A DNA stretch of 64,000 nucleotides, from NCBI RefSeq assembly GCF_021278025.1, contig NZ_JAIBHJ010000005.1, positions 124,001 through 188,000 on the forward strand, read 5' to 3'. The position numbers were made by a program, and so were the translations under genes. Below the pieces are notes generated by a model that was given only the letters and a program-made list of their open reading frames with translations, ran no database searches and had not been told where the DNA came from. The stretch is from Motilimonas sp. E26. GTDB lineage: Bacteria; Pseudomonadota; Gammaproteobacteria; Enterobacterales; CBDFNC01. Shown here in pieces: positions 28,601 through 36,902 of this stretch (positions within the stretch are counted from its first letter, which is position 1; every line of letters starts with the position of its first letter).

Positions 28601-29879
28601 CTTTTTCAACCGAGGCATACCCGATCAACTAGCCTTAGCACTTGAGCTTAACCACCAAGCTAGCTTAGATAGGATCAGTCATCGCGACCTAGCTCCTACC
28701 TCATGGCCTTGGGGACCGTTGGCTGGAGAGATGATCCCCGCCGCTCAACCCGCGCCACTGCCTTGGGCTAAATGGTTTGACGGTATTGGGCATTTAATCG
28801 CGCGTAGCAGTGACGATGATCAAGCCACCATGGTCAATTTTCGTGCAGGTGATAACTACTGGTCACACCAACATTTAGATCAAGGCAGCTTCACCCTATA
28901 CAAAGGTAGCCCTCTTGCTATCGACAGTGGCTTCTACGGCCCCGGCTATGGCGCTGATCACCATTTAAACTACAGCTATCAAACCATTGCCCATAACACC
29001 CTGACTATCACCGATCCCAAAGACAACCAGCCGATGCCCGCAAAAAACTCAGGCCAAGCCGAACGTGAAATAGCCAATGATGGTGGGCAAAGGCGTATTG
29101 GCTCTGGCTGGGGCAGCGCCGCGCCAGTTAGCCTAGCGCAATGGCAGCAACAAAGAGATACTTATCATACTGCTAAGGTGCTAGAGCAAGTCCAAACCAA
29201 TGATTTTGTATTAGTCTACGCAGATCTGACCCCTGCCTATACCAATCTAGCGTCCGGCCGAGGCGAATTTTCGGCCCGAACGCGTCGAGTAGAGTCCATC
29301 AAGCGGCTGTTTATTTATGATAAATTTTTAGACAGTGCCATTGTGTACGATCTGGTGCTAGCCACTCACAGCGCATTTACCAAACGCTGGTTACTCCATA
29401 CCAGCCAAGTTCCTCGCCAACAAGAAAATGGTGACTGGTTAGTACAAAATTATCCCCAATATGAACGCCAGCAAGAGGCTAACTTATGGGTATCACCCTT
29501 GCTACCACAAAAATCATACGTGCTTACCTTAGGCGGCCCAGAATTTGACTTTTATGTCGACGGAAAAAACTACGATGAAGCAGGAAAGATCAACACTATC
29601 ATCAACCAACAACGCCAACCAAAACCCGAGCCGGGTCAATGGCGATTAGAGATAATCCCTGAAAAGCAGCAACTTAACGATGAATTTTTGGTAGTTCTCA
29701 AGCCCGAGCTAGCCAATCGAACCAATATAACAAAGCACACTTTTTTCACCGAGCAGGGACGCCATCAGCTCGCCCTCTCGCGACTCAATTACCAGCTCAG
29801 TTTAATCATTACACCGACACAAATAGAGCTCAAACAGCGACAGGCGCAACAGGTGAAAACTTGGCACATAAAGAAATAG
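25641..29879 (+). CDS. VanZ-VanZ-heparinase II/III fusion protein
   Basis: A 1412-residue protein with an unusual architecture. Residues 1-300 are about eight membrane helices. About 317-437 is a VanZ-like unit (INSIIYLPFGFML-type text: VNSIIYLPFGFML, then YSLEYLQYFLPERNTSQLDLLLNTLGG). A second VanZ-like unit lies at about 600-695 (ALEALQVGQPGRYPDITDAI). One more helix is followed by a soluble heparinase II/III-type region from about 746, with alpha-barrel text and the conserved WSHQHLDQGSFTLYKGSP (about 1070) and AHNTLTI. The soluble part should lie in the periplasm. ATG 25641 follows AAGGA by 6 bases. It opens the polysaccharide island. Lyase action on a uronate-containing polymer is inferred. 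Confidence 0.85.
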   Translation: MKPTLNSADAQLKTPLWPLVQYQILHLLPLFAAFIALLFFLPYLPVGKNLNELIAQSNIIGLSFAIVATLYLVFVFPISLLRASISIASLLGYLLISHCLLWLILSSQVAAESLFDILGNPIYQWPWETELMMRFFAWLWLIQLSWLLATLNNPLKWLWLALCPFIYSFSYLVIITFAATDNITELLQSPFGLIGITAALFILFFTADLLSHPNRLGRRILVYFIAWLFSFGLIWLSTASQVEKYGSQYSALSFMLGFDRQQQVSMALITLLSLLPYIVLMMGLIQLRKLSVQSISLTPKSSASASSHSLHISAWPLTLYAILITYGTLYPFSQWQSIPLPNLLSVLSSQPAGLSSTDILVNSIIYLPFGFMLHQHFYGAVIKRHLWVLLWAFLLSYSLEYLQYFLPERNTSQLDLLLNTLGGGLGSLIAARYHPDSNYLEKINRLYQHYIVDRPSSLLGMLSLVCILIGYFSPLQPNLSPFGVWQSIKPLFAPHLYDFSAFKLVSFFLQHLIMGLLLRAILLAPKRWLAWFTPLALTLLHPFILYHWLSLDLVLGSISASLILLFACQQQQTSQRQYSVIAGIVLAWLLIKALMPSTGEIQEFNWVPFFYQLQNLAFATTMFNVVWPVFALAFCAMQRHANWFVKRELICAIAIALLFIALEALQVGQPGRYPDITDAIIATISWIFIVHFWRNRYVALTQNQQEAHVPYWPIAVFSLCLLLVGAMLSIHQFSQITTPAQAAPNSYQFDVNKFNSLRPRLPSPNVEEIVALKNDGQYLRSLARLSQRGKLESQVQLAYFTPESVDLAQLHQSLMALKFSGRGNVQVKPLALAYDWLYTRWSQQQLIELRAKLLEGCQFTQNYIVTEQLSPYNVYLYNSPLQALMACAIAGYQESPEFDAVMNFTAYTWLEQVLPVWRQVMGQHGGWHEGAEYVGIGIGQAIYQLPAMWRKATGDNFFNDPSIRGFADFLLYRIRPDDSQIRWGDGRFFNRGIPDQLALALELNHQASLDRISHRDLAPTSWPWGPLAGEMIPAAQPAPLPWAKWFDGIGHLIARSSDDDQATMVNFRAGDNYWSHQHLDQGSFTLYKGSPLAIDSGFYGPGYGADHHLNYSYQTIAHNTLTITDPKDNQPMPAKNSGQAEREIANDGGQRRIGSGWGSAAPVSLAQWQQQRDTYHTAKVLEQVQTNDFVLVYADLTPAYTNLASGRGEFSARTRRVESIKRLFIYDKFLDSAIVYDLVLATHSAFTKRWLLHTSQVPRQQENGDWLVQNYPQYERQQEANLWVSPLLPQKSYVLTLGGPEFDFYVDGKNYDEAGKINTIINQQRQPKPEPGQWRLEIIPEKQQLNDEFLVVLKPELANRTNITKHTFFTEQGRHQLALSRLNYQLSLIITPTQIELKQRQAQQVKTWHIKK

Positions 29880-30084
29880 CGATCTAGCGGCCGCCATGAA
29901 AGCTAGCAATGATCTGGAGCTGTTTACCTTGGTGGTTGAACTTGTTTGCGTCACCTCGCGCAAGGATCAGCAACAAAAAGTCACTTATTCCTTACCACCT
30001 AAAGTATGAAAATAAACAGATTTACCCTAACAAATTTATTTTTGACTACACTTAAAAAACGTTCAATTTGGCAGGAAAACGCGC

Positions 30085-31893
30085 ATGGATGCAATGGTTG
30101 GCATTTCAGGGTCCCCCAAGATTCGGGTTAACCAAGCACGGCAATTAACCCTGATTGATAGGCCCAACCTAAGCCTTGCCACCCAGCAACCTGAATTAAG
30201 CTTTACTTCAAACCAACTTGGTTTTTACTGCTTAATAGGCCACCCAAAGTGGCTGCAAACGGCATTAACCCAGCCAAGCGCACAGCAACAATTCAGCCAT
30301 CAGTTTATACAGTCACCGCAACAGGCGCTCAATCAACTTAACGGGCGCTTTGCTTTAGTTTATAGCGATACCAAGCAATCTATTGTCGCCAGCGATCCAT
30401 TCGCTAGCCAGTGTATTTATTACACCCAAGTAGAGCAGCAACTTATATTCGCCACCAGTATGAATATGCTCTTACTGCAATTACAGCAAGCCCCTGCTAT
30501 TGATCACCAAGCCATATTTAATTACCTCTACTTTCATATGATCCCTAGCCCGCAAACGATCTTCAAAGGGATTTACAAGCTAAAACCTGGTGAAATGCTG
30601 CGCTTTAGGGATGGCCAACTCACACACCAACAATATTTTGTCCCGCAATTCAGCGAAGACAAAAAGCAAAGTCAGCAGGAATTGCAACAAGCGTTATTCA
30701 CCACCTTACAAGAGGCCGTACAACGCCAGCTACCTGAGTCTGCCGAGCAAGTAGGTAGCTTTTTAAGTGGCGGTTTAGACAGCTCGACCATTACCGGCTT
30801 ACTCAACCAAATAAAAGCCAATAGCCCAAGCTTTTCGATTGGCTTTCATGTCGAAAAATACAATGAACTACCTTGGGCTGAGCTATGTGCGAAGCATTTT
30901 TCTAGCCCTATGCAGCAATTAAAAATCGAGGCCGATGAAACCGCCGACGTGATCGACAAGATCACCGCATGGCAAGATGAGCCATTTGGTAATTCCTCTG
31001 TCGTGCCCACCTATTTTTGTGCCCGCCTAGCTAAGCAGCATGGCATGAACACCCTATTAGCAGGTGATGGCGGCGATGAGCTGTTTGCCGGAAATGCCCG
31101 CTATGCCAAGCAGCAAATTTTTGAAATTTATCAACAACTACCAACGGCTATACAAAAAAACGTATGCGACCCGTTACTGCAATCTTCTACTTTAAAGCAA
31201 TGGCGCTTAGGGCAAAAAATACAAAGCTATCTCAACCAAGCCAAAATAAAGCTACCGACGCGATTAGAAAGCTACAACTTTATACATCGCCTTGGCCCAG
31301 AGCATTTTTTCACCCCTGAATTCTTAGCACAAGTGGATGTAGAGCAGCCCGAACAACAGAACCAAACTTGGTTTGATATACCAGAGCCTGCCAGCCAACT
31401 TAACCGAATGCTCTGGCTCGATTGGAAACATACCTTAGCCGATAATGACTTACGTAAAGTGAGTAGCATGTGCCAACTGGCAAACATAGACGTTCGCTTC
31501 CCGATGTTAGACCGTGAAGTAGTCGATCTTAGCTGTCGCATCCCCAGTCAGTGGAAGTTACCCTTTGGAAAGCTGCGTCATTTCTACAAGCAAAGCTTTA
31601 GAACCTTTCTGCCTCATGAGCTGCAAAAGAAACCTAAACATGGCTTTGGCTTACCCTTTGGTATTTGGACCAAAGAAAACCAAGCACTGCAAGATTTAGC
31701 CAGCACCGGTATCAATACGCTTTCTGGCCTTAATATTTTTTCGCCTCAGCTACTCAGCCAAGTTCAACAACTGCATCAACAGGAGCATGCTGAATACTAT
31801 GGCGAGCTAATTTGGATCCTGATGATGCTGGGGTTGTGGCTAAAAGCACACCAACAGCTGAAACTAAAAACCAACAAGGAAGCTGCTGCATGA
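30085..31893 (+). CDS. asparagine-synthase-like amidotransferase lacking the glutaminase cysteine
   Basis: 602-residue member of the AsnB family. The synthetase half is intact: the PP-loop SGGLDSS near residue 229 and GDGGDELFAGNARY near 328. The N-terminal glutaminase-like domain keeps its fold (LNGRFALVYSD, SDPFASQCIYY) but the catalytic Cys2 is missing: the start reads MDAMVGISG, or MVGISG from ATG 30094, where MCGIAG is expected. It must therefore use free ammonia, a partner, or another acceptor. AGGAAA precedes ATG 30085. It opens the main operon and overlaps the next gene by 4 bases (ATGA). I infer amidation or another adenylating step on a sugar acid, not asparagine synthesis. Confidence 0.88.
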   Translation: MDAMVGISGSPKIRVNQARQLTLIDRPNLSLATQQPELSFTSNQLGFYCLIGHPKWLQTALTQPSAQQQFSHQFIQSPQQALNQLNGRFALVYSDTKQSIVASDPFASQCIYYTQVEQQLIFATSMNMLLLQLQQAPAIDHQAIFNYLYFHMIPSPQTIFKGIYKLKPGEMLRFRDGQLTHQQYFVPQFSEDKKQSQQELQQALFTTLQEAVQRQLPESAEQVGSFLSGGLDSSTITGLLNQIKANSPSFSIGFHVEKYNELPWAELCAKHFSSPMQQLKIEADETADVIDKITAWQDEPFGNSSVVPTYFCARLAKQHGMNTLLAGDGGDELFAGNARYAKQQIFEIYQQLPTAIQKNVCDPLLQSSTLKQWRLGQKIQSYLNQAKIKLPTRLESYNFIHRLGPEHFFTPEFLAQVDVEQPEQQNQTWFDIPEPASQLNRMLWLDWKHTLADNDLRKVSSMCQLANIDVRFPMLDREVVDLSCRIPSQWKLPFGKLRHFYKQSFRTFLPHELQKKPKHGFGLPFGIWTKENQALQDLASTGINTLSGLNIFSPQLLSQVQQLHQQEHAEYYGELIWILMMLGLWLKAHQQLKLKTNKEAAA

Positions 31894-33125
31894 TATTGCT
31901 TTCATTGGAAATTATATTTTTATGGCTAATAGTGGGTAACCTAATTTTATTACTTAGCTACCGCCACTCCCTGAGACAGTTTTGGTTAGAGCCCATGATT
32001 AAGCAGCCCATTATTATCTTTGAAAGTGACGATTGGGGGCCGGGCCCAATCGAGCACGCTCAAACACTGCATAAGATCCAGCAGCTACTCAGTGAATTTA
32101 GAGACTATCGAGGCCATTGCGCTCATATGACCATAGGCACCGTCTTATCCATTCCGGATGCTGAGAAAATTCAGCAGAGTCAGTACCAAGAGTATGCTGG
32201 CCTCGACTTATGTCTGCCGCAATTTTCCGATATTCTCAGTAGCCTAAAACAAGGTCAGCAAGCGGGTGTATTTTCATTGCAATTACATGGTCGCGAGCAT
32301 TATTGGCCAAGTAAGCTACTCTCGGGAATACAGAAAAATAATGAATTAAAAGAATGGCTTGAACATGATAGCGCCTACACCGAAAAACTGCCATCGCCAC
32401 TACAAAGTCGCTGGAACCCAGCGCTAAACATTGCTGACATTGCGGTAGCGGTAAAGCAAGAGGTAGACTTATTTAAACGTTGTTTTGGTTTTGCCCCTGA
32501 AGTTGTAGTGCCACCGACTTTCGTCTGGAGCGAAGAGGTGGAAATCAGTTGGCGCAGTCATGGTATTCATACCATCATCACACCCGGACAGCGCTTTATC
32601 AAACGAACTGATAGCCATTTTAGTTCTGACAAAAAACGCATCGTTAATCATCAAACTTCTGCCACAGGGCAAACATACTTAGTAAGAAACCAATATTTTG
32701 AGCCCGAATTTGGTCACCAATGGCAAGAAGCGCTAGACAAAGTGTGTAACAGCATTGGATTGGCACGTCCCTGCCTATTTGAAACCCATCGATTTAATTT
32801 TGTTAATTCACCAGAGGGCAGCCAAAACAGCTTGAGCCAAATACGAAACCTATTGGAGCAAGCCATTAAAACATGGCCAGATTGTTGCTTCCTATCAAGT
32901 CTCGAGTTAGTACGTTTGCCACAACATGATCCCGATAAACTTCTGATCCATAACTGGCGCCATCGCTTACAGTGCTGGCGAAATCGCGCTTTTACGCTCC
33001 CAAAGTTTCGCCACCTTGCTACTTTAACTGGGCTGAACTTTATCTGCTGGCTCATCATACAGATGAAACCAATAGCCGATTTTAACTTGTGGCAACACCA
33101 AAACCAGAAAACGAGACCAAACTAA
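31890..33125 (+). CDS. membrane-anchored deacetylase-like protein (ESDDWG family)
   Basis: 411 residues with one N-terminal membrane helix (about 5-25) and a soluble domain starting IIIFESDDWGPGPIEH (about residue 41). The acidic ESDDW motif, the later LQLHGREH (about 132) and the ETHRFNF (about 297) have the spacing of a polysaccharide-deacetylase-like barrel, with Asp and His residues for a metal. The start is ATG 31890, overlapping the previous stop as ATGA, with GGAAG upstream; a longer frame from 31812 is unlikely. Similar proteins are usually annotated only as hypothetical or deacetylase-like. Substrate unknown; island context suggests a sugar. Confidence 0.65.
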   Translation: MILLSLEIIFLWLIVGNLILLLSYRHSLRQFWLEPMIKQPIIIFESDDWGPGPIEHAQTLHKIQQLLSEFRDYRGHCAHMTIGTVLSIPDAEKIQQSQYQEYAGLDLCLPQFSDILSSLKQGQQAGVFSLQLHGREHYWPSKLLSGIQKNNELKEWLEHDSAYTEKLPSPLQSRWNPALNIADIAVAVKQEVDLFKRCFGFAPEVVVPPTFVWSEEVEISWRSHGIHTIITPGQRFIKRTDSHFSSDKKRIVNHQTSATGQTYLVRNQYFEPEFGHQWQEALDKVCNSIGLARPCLFETHRFNFVNSPEGSQNSLSQIRNLLEQAIKTWPDCCFLSSLELVRLPQHDPDKLLIHNWRHRLQCWRNRAFTLPKFRHLATLTGLNFICWLIIQMKPIADFNLWQHQNQKTRPN

Positions 33126-33168
33126 AAAAAGTAATAAAATCATTAGTAGACACAAGGACGCGGACACC

Positions 33169-34104
33169 ATGGCCAGCAACATCTTGCACAAGCTCACCAG
33201 CGCAGACTACCTGCATAAAAACCTGACAGCATTAAAGCAGGAGCTTAAAGGTCAATGGTGGCAAATCACTCAACCCAACACTCCTGACCCAATTTTCATC
33301 ATAGGTTGCTCACGTAGTGGCACTACGGTCACCTTTGAAACACTAGGCGAATCAAATGAAGTGGTCTCATTAGGCTATGAAACCCCACAACTATGGCATA
33401 AGCTACACGGACCTCAGCATAATCAATGGCATTCCGAAGCCGCCACTGCAGAAGACGCCCAACCCGCTCATAGAAATGCTTATTTTAAACACTATTACCA
33501 ACGACTTAGCCACGGCCAAATTTTAGATAAAACCTGTATCAACATTTTGCGCTTACCCTATCTTTATCAGCTATTTCCCAATGCCAAATTTGTATTTTTA
33601 TACCGTAACGGGCGTGACAATATCAGCTCATTAATGGATGGATGGCGTAACCACAACCACTTTGGTCTCAACCAATTTCTTGGTGCAAGCCCTGAGCCAG
33701 TCAACATCGAGCATGGCGAATTCAATCAGTGGCACTTTTTTTTACCACCACAATGGCGTGACTACAATCAAAGTAGCCTTGCCGAAGTGTGTGCAATGCA
33801 ATGGCTCAGTGCCAACAATTTAGCATTAGAAGCAAAGCAGCTCATTCCCCCTCAGCAATGGGTTGAGCTGCAGTATGAGCAATTTATTGCACAACCCGTG
33901 GCACAGATAAATCGCGTTTGCCAGCAACTTGAGTTGAATTTCAACCCGCAGATACAACGCCACTGTGAACAACTATCATCAAGGCCCACCAGCATGGTTT
34001 CAGGTAAGCCCGAGCCAGAGAAATGGAAAAAACGTAACTACGACGCGATAGTGTCCATCCAAGATACCATTGCCCCACTAATGCAGAAGCTTGGCTATGA
34101 GTAA
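33169..34104 (+). CDS. sulfotransferase family protein
   Basis: 311-residue protein with the PAPS 5-prime-phosphosulfate loop IIGCSRSGTTVTFETL (about residue 43) and the 3-prime-phosphate segment VFLYRNGRDNISSLMDGW (about 144), where Arg and Ser bind the nucleotide. There is no signal peptide, so it should act in the cytoplasm, where PAPS is made, on a lipid-linked or nucleotide sugar. AAGGACG precedes the start. Its end overlaps the next glycosyltransferase gene by 8 bases. Acceptor unknown; sulfation of the island polymer is inferred. Confidence 0.85.
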   Translation: MASNILHKLTSADYLHKNLTALKQELKGQWWQITQPNTPDPIFIIGCSRSGTTVTFETLGESNEVVSLGYETPQLWHKLHGPQHNQWHSEAATAEDAQPAHRNAYFKHYYQRLSHGQILDKTCINILRLPYLYQLFPNAKFVFLYRNGRDNISSLMDGWRNHNHFGLNQFLGASPEPVNIEHGEFNQWHFFLPPQWRDYNQSSLAEVCAMQWLSANNLALEAKQLIPPQQWVELQYEQFIAQPVAQINRVCQQLELNFNPQIQRHCEQLSSRPTSMVSGKPEPEKWKKRNYDAIVSIQDTIAPLMQKLGYE

Positions 34105-35101
34105 CCCCTTTGATAACCTCGCCCCGACCAAAAAATCATCAGAGACAGTCAAGACTGTCACTGACGCCCAATACCAACCTAAGTTTTCAGTGATAGTGCC
34201 GTTTTATAATGCAGCCGAAACCTTAGCCAAAGCGATCCATTCTATCTTGCAGCAAAGCTGGCCTGCTTATGAAATTATTCTGGTGGATGATGGGTCGACT
34301 GATGACAGCGCCGAGATCGCCAAAGCATTTACATCACACCAGGTACATTACTACTACCAAGAAAATCAAGGCGTTTCCGCAGCTCGAAATTTTGGCGTGG
34401 CGAAATCTGGGGGAGATTGGCTGTGTTTTTTAGATGCCGACGATTGGTATTACCCTGACCGTCTTCAATTACACGGTGAATGGCTCCAGCAACAACCTAG
34501 CATAGATATCCTAACGGGGGATTTTGAATACTGGGTTGATGGCGACAATGCCATTAAGCGATCTTTAGCACAAACCCCAGCTGGCCAATATTTATTGGGC
34601 AAGTACCCAAGTCAAACTCAGCTAACTTTTGACGAACACGCCCTGACCCTTTTTGTCGGTAAGCATTTCGGTGATACCCACACTCTCAGTGTGCGTAAAA
34701 CCTTATTTTTACAAAGTGGTGGTTACCCCACTGAGTTCAAGGTATGTGAAGATGTTAGCCTGCTGATCCGCCTTTGCCAGCACAGCCACAATATTGGCGC
34801 TGTGACCCAACCCCTAGCGGCATATTATGTACACCCAAGTAGTGCAACTCGCACCAATCCTCTATTTGCCCAGCAACAAACACTGGCCGCCTACAAAAAA
34901 TTAATTCAAGAGCCCTTCAAACCCGCTATCCATGCTGGAGTAAAAATTGCGTTGCGTTCAGCCTATTTAGACTTGGCTTATTGCCAACTCAATCAAGGTC
35001 TTCGCTGGGCTGCACTGAAAGATATTGTCCGAGGCTATTGCCATCACGAAGTCACATTGCGTGATTTGCTATCTGTTACTAAATCGGCAATAGGGAGCTG
35101 A
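34097..35101 (+). CDS. GT2 family glycosyltransferase
   Basis: 334-residue GT-A fold enzyme. After about 25 variable residues: FSVIVPFYNAAETLAKAI, ILVDDGSTDDSAEI, NQGVSAARNFGVAKSGG and the metal-binding CFLDADDWYYPDRL (DxD near residue 117). There are no membrane helices, so it acts at the cytoplasmic face on a lipid-linked acceptor. ATG 34097 overlaps the sulfotransferase stop. The donor sugar cannot be predicted. Confidence 0.92.
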   Translation: MSNPFDNLAPTKKSSETVKTVTDAQYQPKFSVIVPFYNAAETLAKAIHSILQQSWPAYEIILVDDGSTDDSAEIAKAFTSHQVHYYYQENQGVSAARNFGVAKSGGDWLCFLDADDWYYPDRLQLHGEWLQQQPSIDILTGDFEYWVDGDNAIKRSLAQTPAGQYLLGKYPSQTQLTFDEHALTLFVGKHFGDTHTLSVRKTLFLQSGGYPTEFKVCEDVSLLIRLCQHSHNIGAVTQPLAAYYVHPSSATRTNPLFAQQQTLAAYKKLIQEPFKPAIHAGVKIALRSAYLDLAYCQLNQGLRWAALKDIVRGYCHHEVTLRDLLSVTKSAIGS

Positions 35102-35103
35102 GC

Positions 35104-36246
35104 ATGACAAGAAAAAAAGGCATTCTAGTGTTAAGTGAATTGTTTTTACCGACCAAGGGCGGAACCGCCGTCTGGTTTGACCAAGTTTATCGGCGCTTAG
35201 GCGGTAAAGAGCATCACATCATTACCGCAGATGTGGCAGGGGCTGCGCAACATGATAGTACTCACCCCAACACAGTGCATCGCATCAGCCTCACTCGAGT
35301 AAGCTGGCTAAAACCAGAGTCACTTTGGATGTACTTGAACCTATTGTTCCACAGCTGCTGGGTTTGCATACACTATCGCAGTCGAGCCATACACGCTGGC
35401 CGCGTACTACCCGAAGGCGCAATCGCCTTACTCTGCAGTAAAGTCTTTCGCATTCCATGTGTCATTTATGCTCATGGCGAAGAGATCACAACCTGGCGAC
35501 AAAAAAACAAATTTAAAGCCATGGTCTACGTTTATCAACACTGCGACACCATTATTGCCAACAGTGAATTTACTCGCGAAGAGCTATTAAAACTTGGCAT
35601 CGCCAAAGAAAAAATCACCTTGATCCATCCAGGAGTTGATACCAGCACCTTCAAACCTAAGTTGCCTTGCCAAGATTTAAAGCAGCAAATTGGCTTACAA
35701 CCGAAAGAGCAGTTATTACTCTCTGTTGGTCGGCTCAGTCGGCGTAAAGGCTTTGATAATGTGATTCGCGCCTTACCATTACTCCGTGAACAAGGCATCA
35801 ATGTACGTTATGCCATAATAGGAATCGGCGAAGACGAGGCTTATCTCAAACAGCTTGCCGACGAATTAAAAGTGAGAGAGCAAGTTAGTTTTCTTGGCCA
35901 TGTCAACGTTGACGATCTACCACGTTGGTATAATGCCTGTGACATTTTCGTTATGCCTAATCGAGAAATTAATGGTGATACCGAAGGCTTTGGCATGGTC
36001 TTTATAGAAGCCGCGGCCTGCGGTAAAACGTCTTTGTCAGGTATTGTCGGCGGCCCGCCGAACGCCGTGTTACATGAAAAAACCGGCCTAAATGTTGATG
36101 GCGAGGATATTGCCGCATTAAGCCAAGCCCTGATCCGCTTACTTCAAGACCATCAATCTTTCGCCAGTCACGCCTATCAACGAGTACTAGATGAACTAAG
36201 CTGGGAAAAGGTAGCGCAGCAAACCCAACAACTTGAAGGGGTATAA
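35104..36246 (+). CDS. GT4 family glycosyltransferase
   Basis: 380-residue GT-B fold enzyme. N-terminal acceptor domain: LVLSELFLPTKGGTAVWFDQVY. C-terminal donor domain: LLSVGRLSRRKGFDNVI (about residue 202), and NGDTEGFGMVFIEAAACG (about 290) with the GT4 glutamates. It starts 2 bases after the previous stop and is followed by the TPR protein gene after one base, so it is within the operon. Sugar unknown. Confidence 0.92.
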   Translation: MTRKKGILVLSELFLPTKGGTAVWFDQVYRRLGGKEHHIITADVAGAAQHDSTHPNTVHRISLTRVSWLKPESLWMYLNLLFHSCWVCIHYRSRAIHAGRVLPEGAIALLCSKVFRIPCVIYAHGEEITTWRQKNKFKAMVYVYQHCDTIIANSEFTREELLKLGIAKEKITLIHPGVDTSTFKPKLPCQDLKQQIGLQPKEQLLLSVGRLSRRKGFDNVIRALPLLREQGINVRYAIIGIGEDEAYLKQLADELKVREQVSFLGHVNVDDLPRWYNACDIFVMPNREINGDTEGFGMVFIEAAACGKTSLSGIVGGPPNAVLHEKTGLNVDGEDIAALSQALIRLLQDHQSFASHAYQRVLDELSWEKVAQQTQQLEGV

Positions 36247-36247
36247 A

Positions 36248-36853
36248 ATGAAATGGCTTTGGTGTTTATTAGTTTTCTCTTGCTCCGCACTGGCGGCGGT
36301 AAAAAGCATCTCTCCCGACGCGAATGAACTGGCGTCCCTGCCAGGCTATTGCAAAGCCAAGATTGGACTACAGTCCGATCACCCTACCACCTTGTATTGG
36401 AAAAATGTCATTGGCAAAGATTTTGTACACATACATCATCATTGCTTTGCCTTGGCCGACTTAAATCGCTTTTATACCAGCCCCCATGCTGGCGAGCGCC
36501 AAGACTATCTCAATCGGGCAAAAAACAATATTGATTACATGATGGAGCACGCTGGTAAACAGTACCCACTTTGGTACGACACTTATTTACTCAATGCTAA
36601 AATCGCACACTTCGATAAACGCCATGACGACGCCTTAAAGTCATTACAGCATGCCCTAACATACAAACCGAAAGACATAAGAGCACAGTTGCTCGAAGTG
36701 GATATTTATACTGAAATTGGGGAGTTCACTTTAGCGCAAGCTAAATTAGATGAAGTAAAACAACTCGCTCCTAAACTTCGCACGATCAAGCCACGACAAG
36801 ATCGAATTCAAGCTTTACAAACCGAGCAGCCCCATGCCACTAACGCACAGTAA
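36248..36853 (+). CDS. exported TPR-like protein
   Basis: 201-residue protein with a signal peptide (MKWLWCLLVFSCSALAA). The mature part begins with a conserved-looking block around LPGYCKAKIGL and FVHIHHHCFALADLNRFY, then TPR-like helices (about residues 95-175, with LNAKIAHFDKRHDDALKSLQHALTYKP-type spacing). GAAGGGG is well placed before ATG 36248. Tandem placement between a glycosyltransferase and the flippase suggests a periplasmic scaffold or regulator of polymer assembly. The His/Cys-rich motif could bind metal, but I cannot show that. Confidence 0.7.
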   Translation: MKWLWCLLVFSCSALAAVKSISPDANELASLPGYCKAKIGLQSDHPTTLYWKNVIGKDFVHIHHHCFALADLNRFYTSPHAGERQDYLNRAKNNIDYMMEHAGKQYPLWYDTYLLNAKIAHFDKRHDDALKSLQHALTYKPKDIRAQLLEVDIYTEIGEFTLAQAKLDEVKQLAPKLRTIKPRQDRIQALQTEQPHATNAQ

Positions 36854-36902
36854 ATGGCAAGCTAAAGTGCACGCTTATTTCTTGATAGTGTTGGCTTAAC
36901 TA

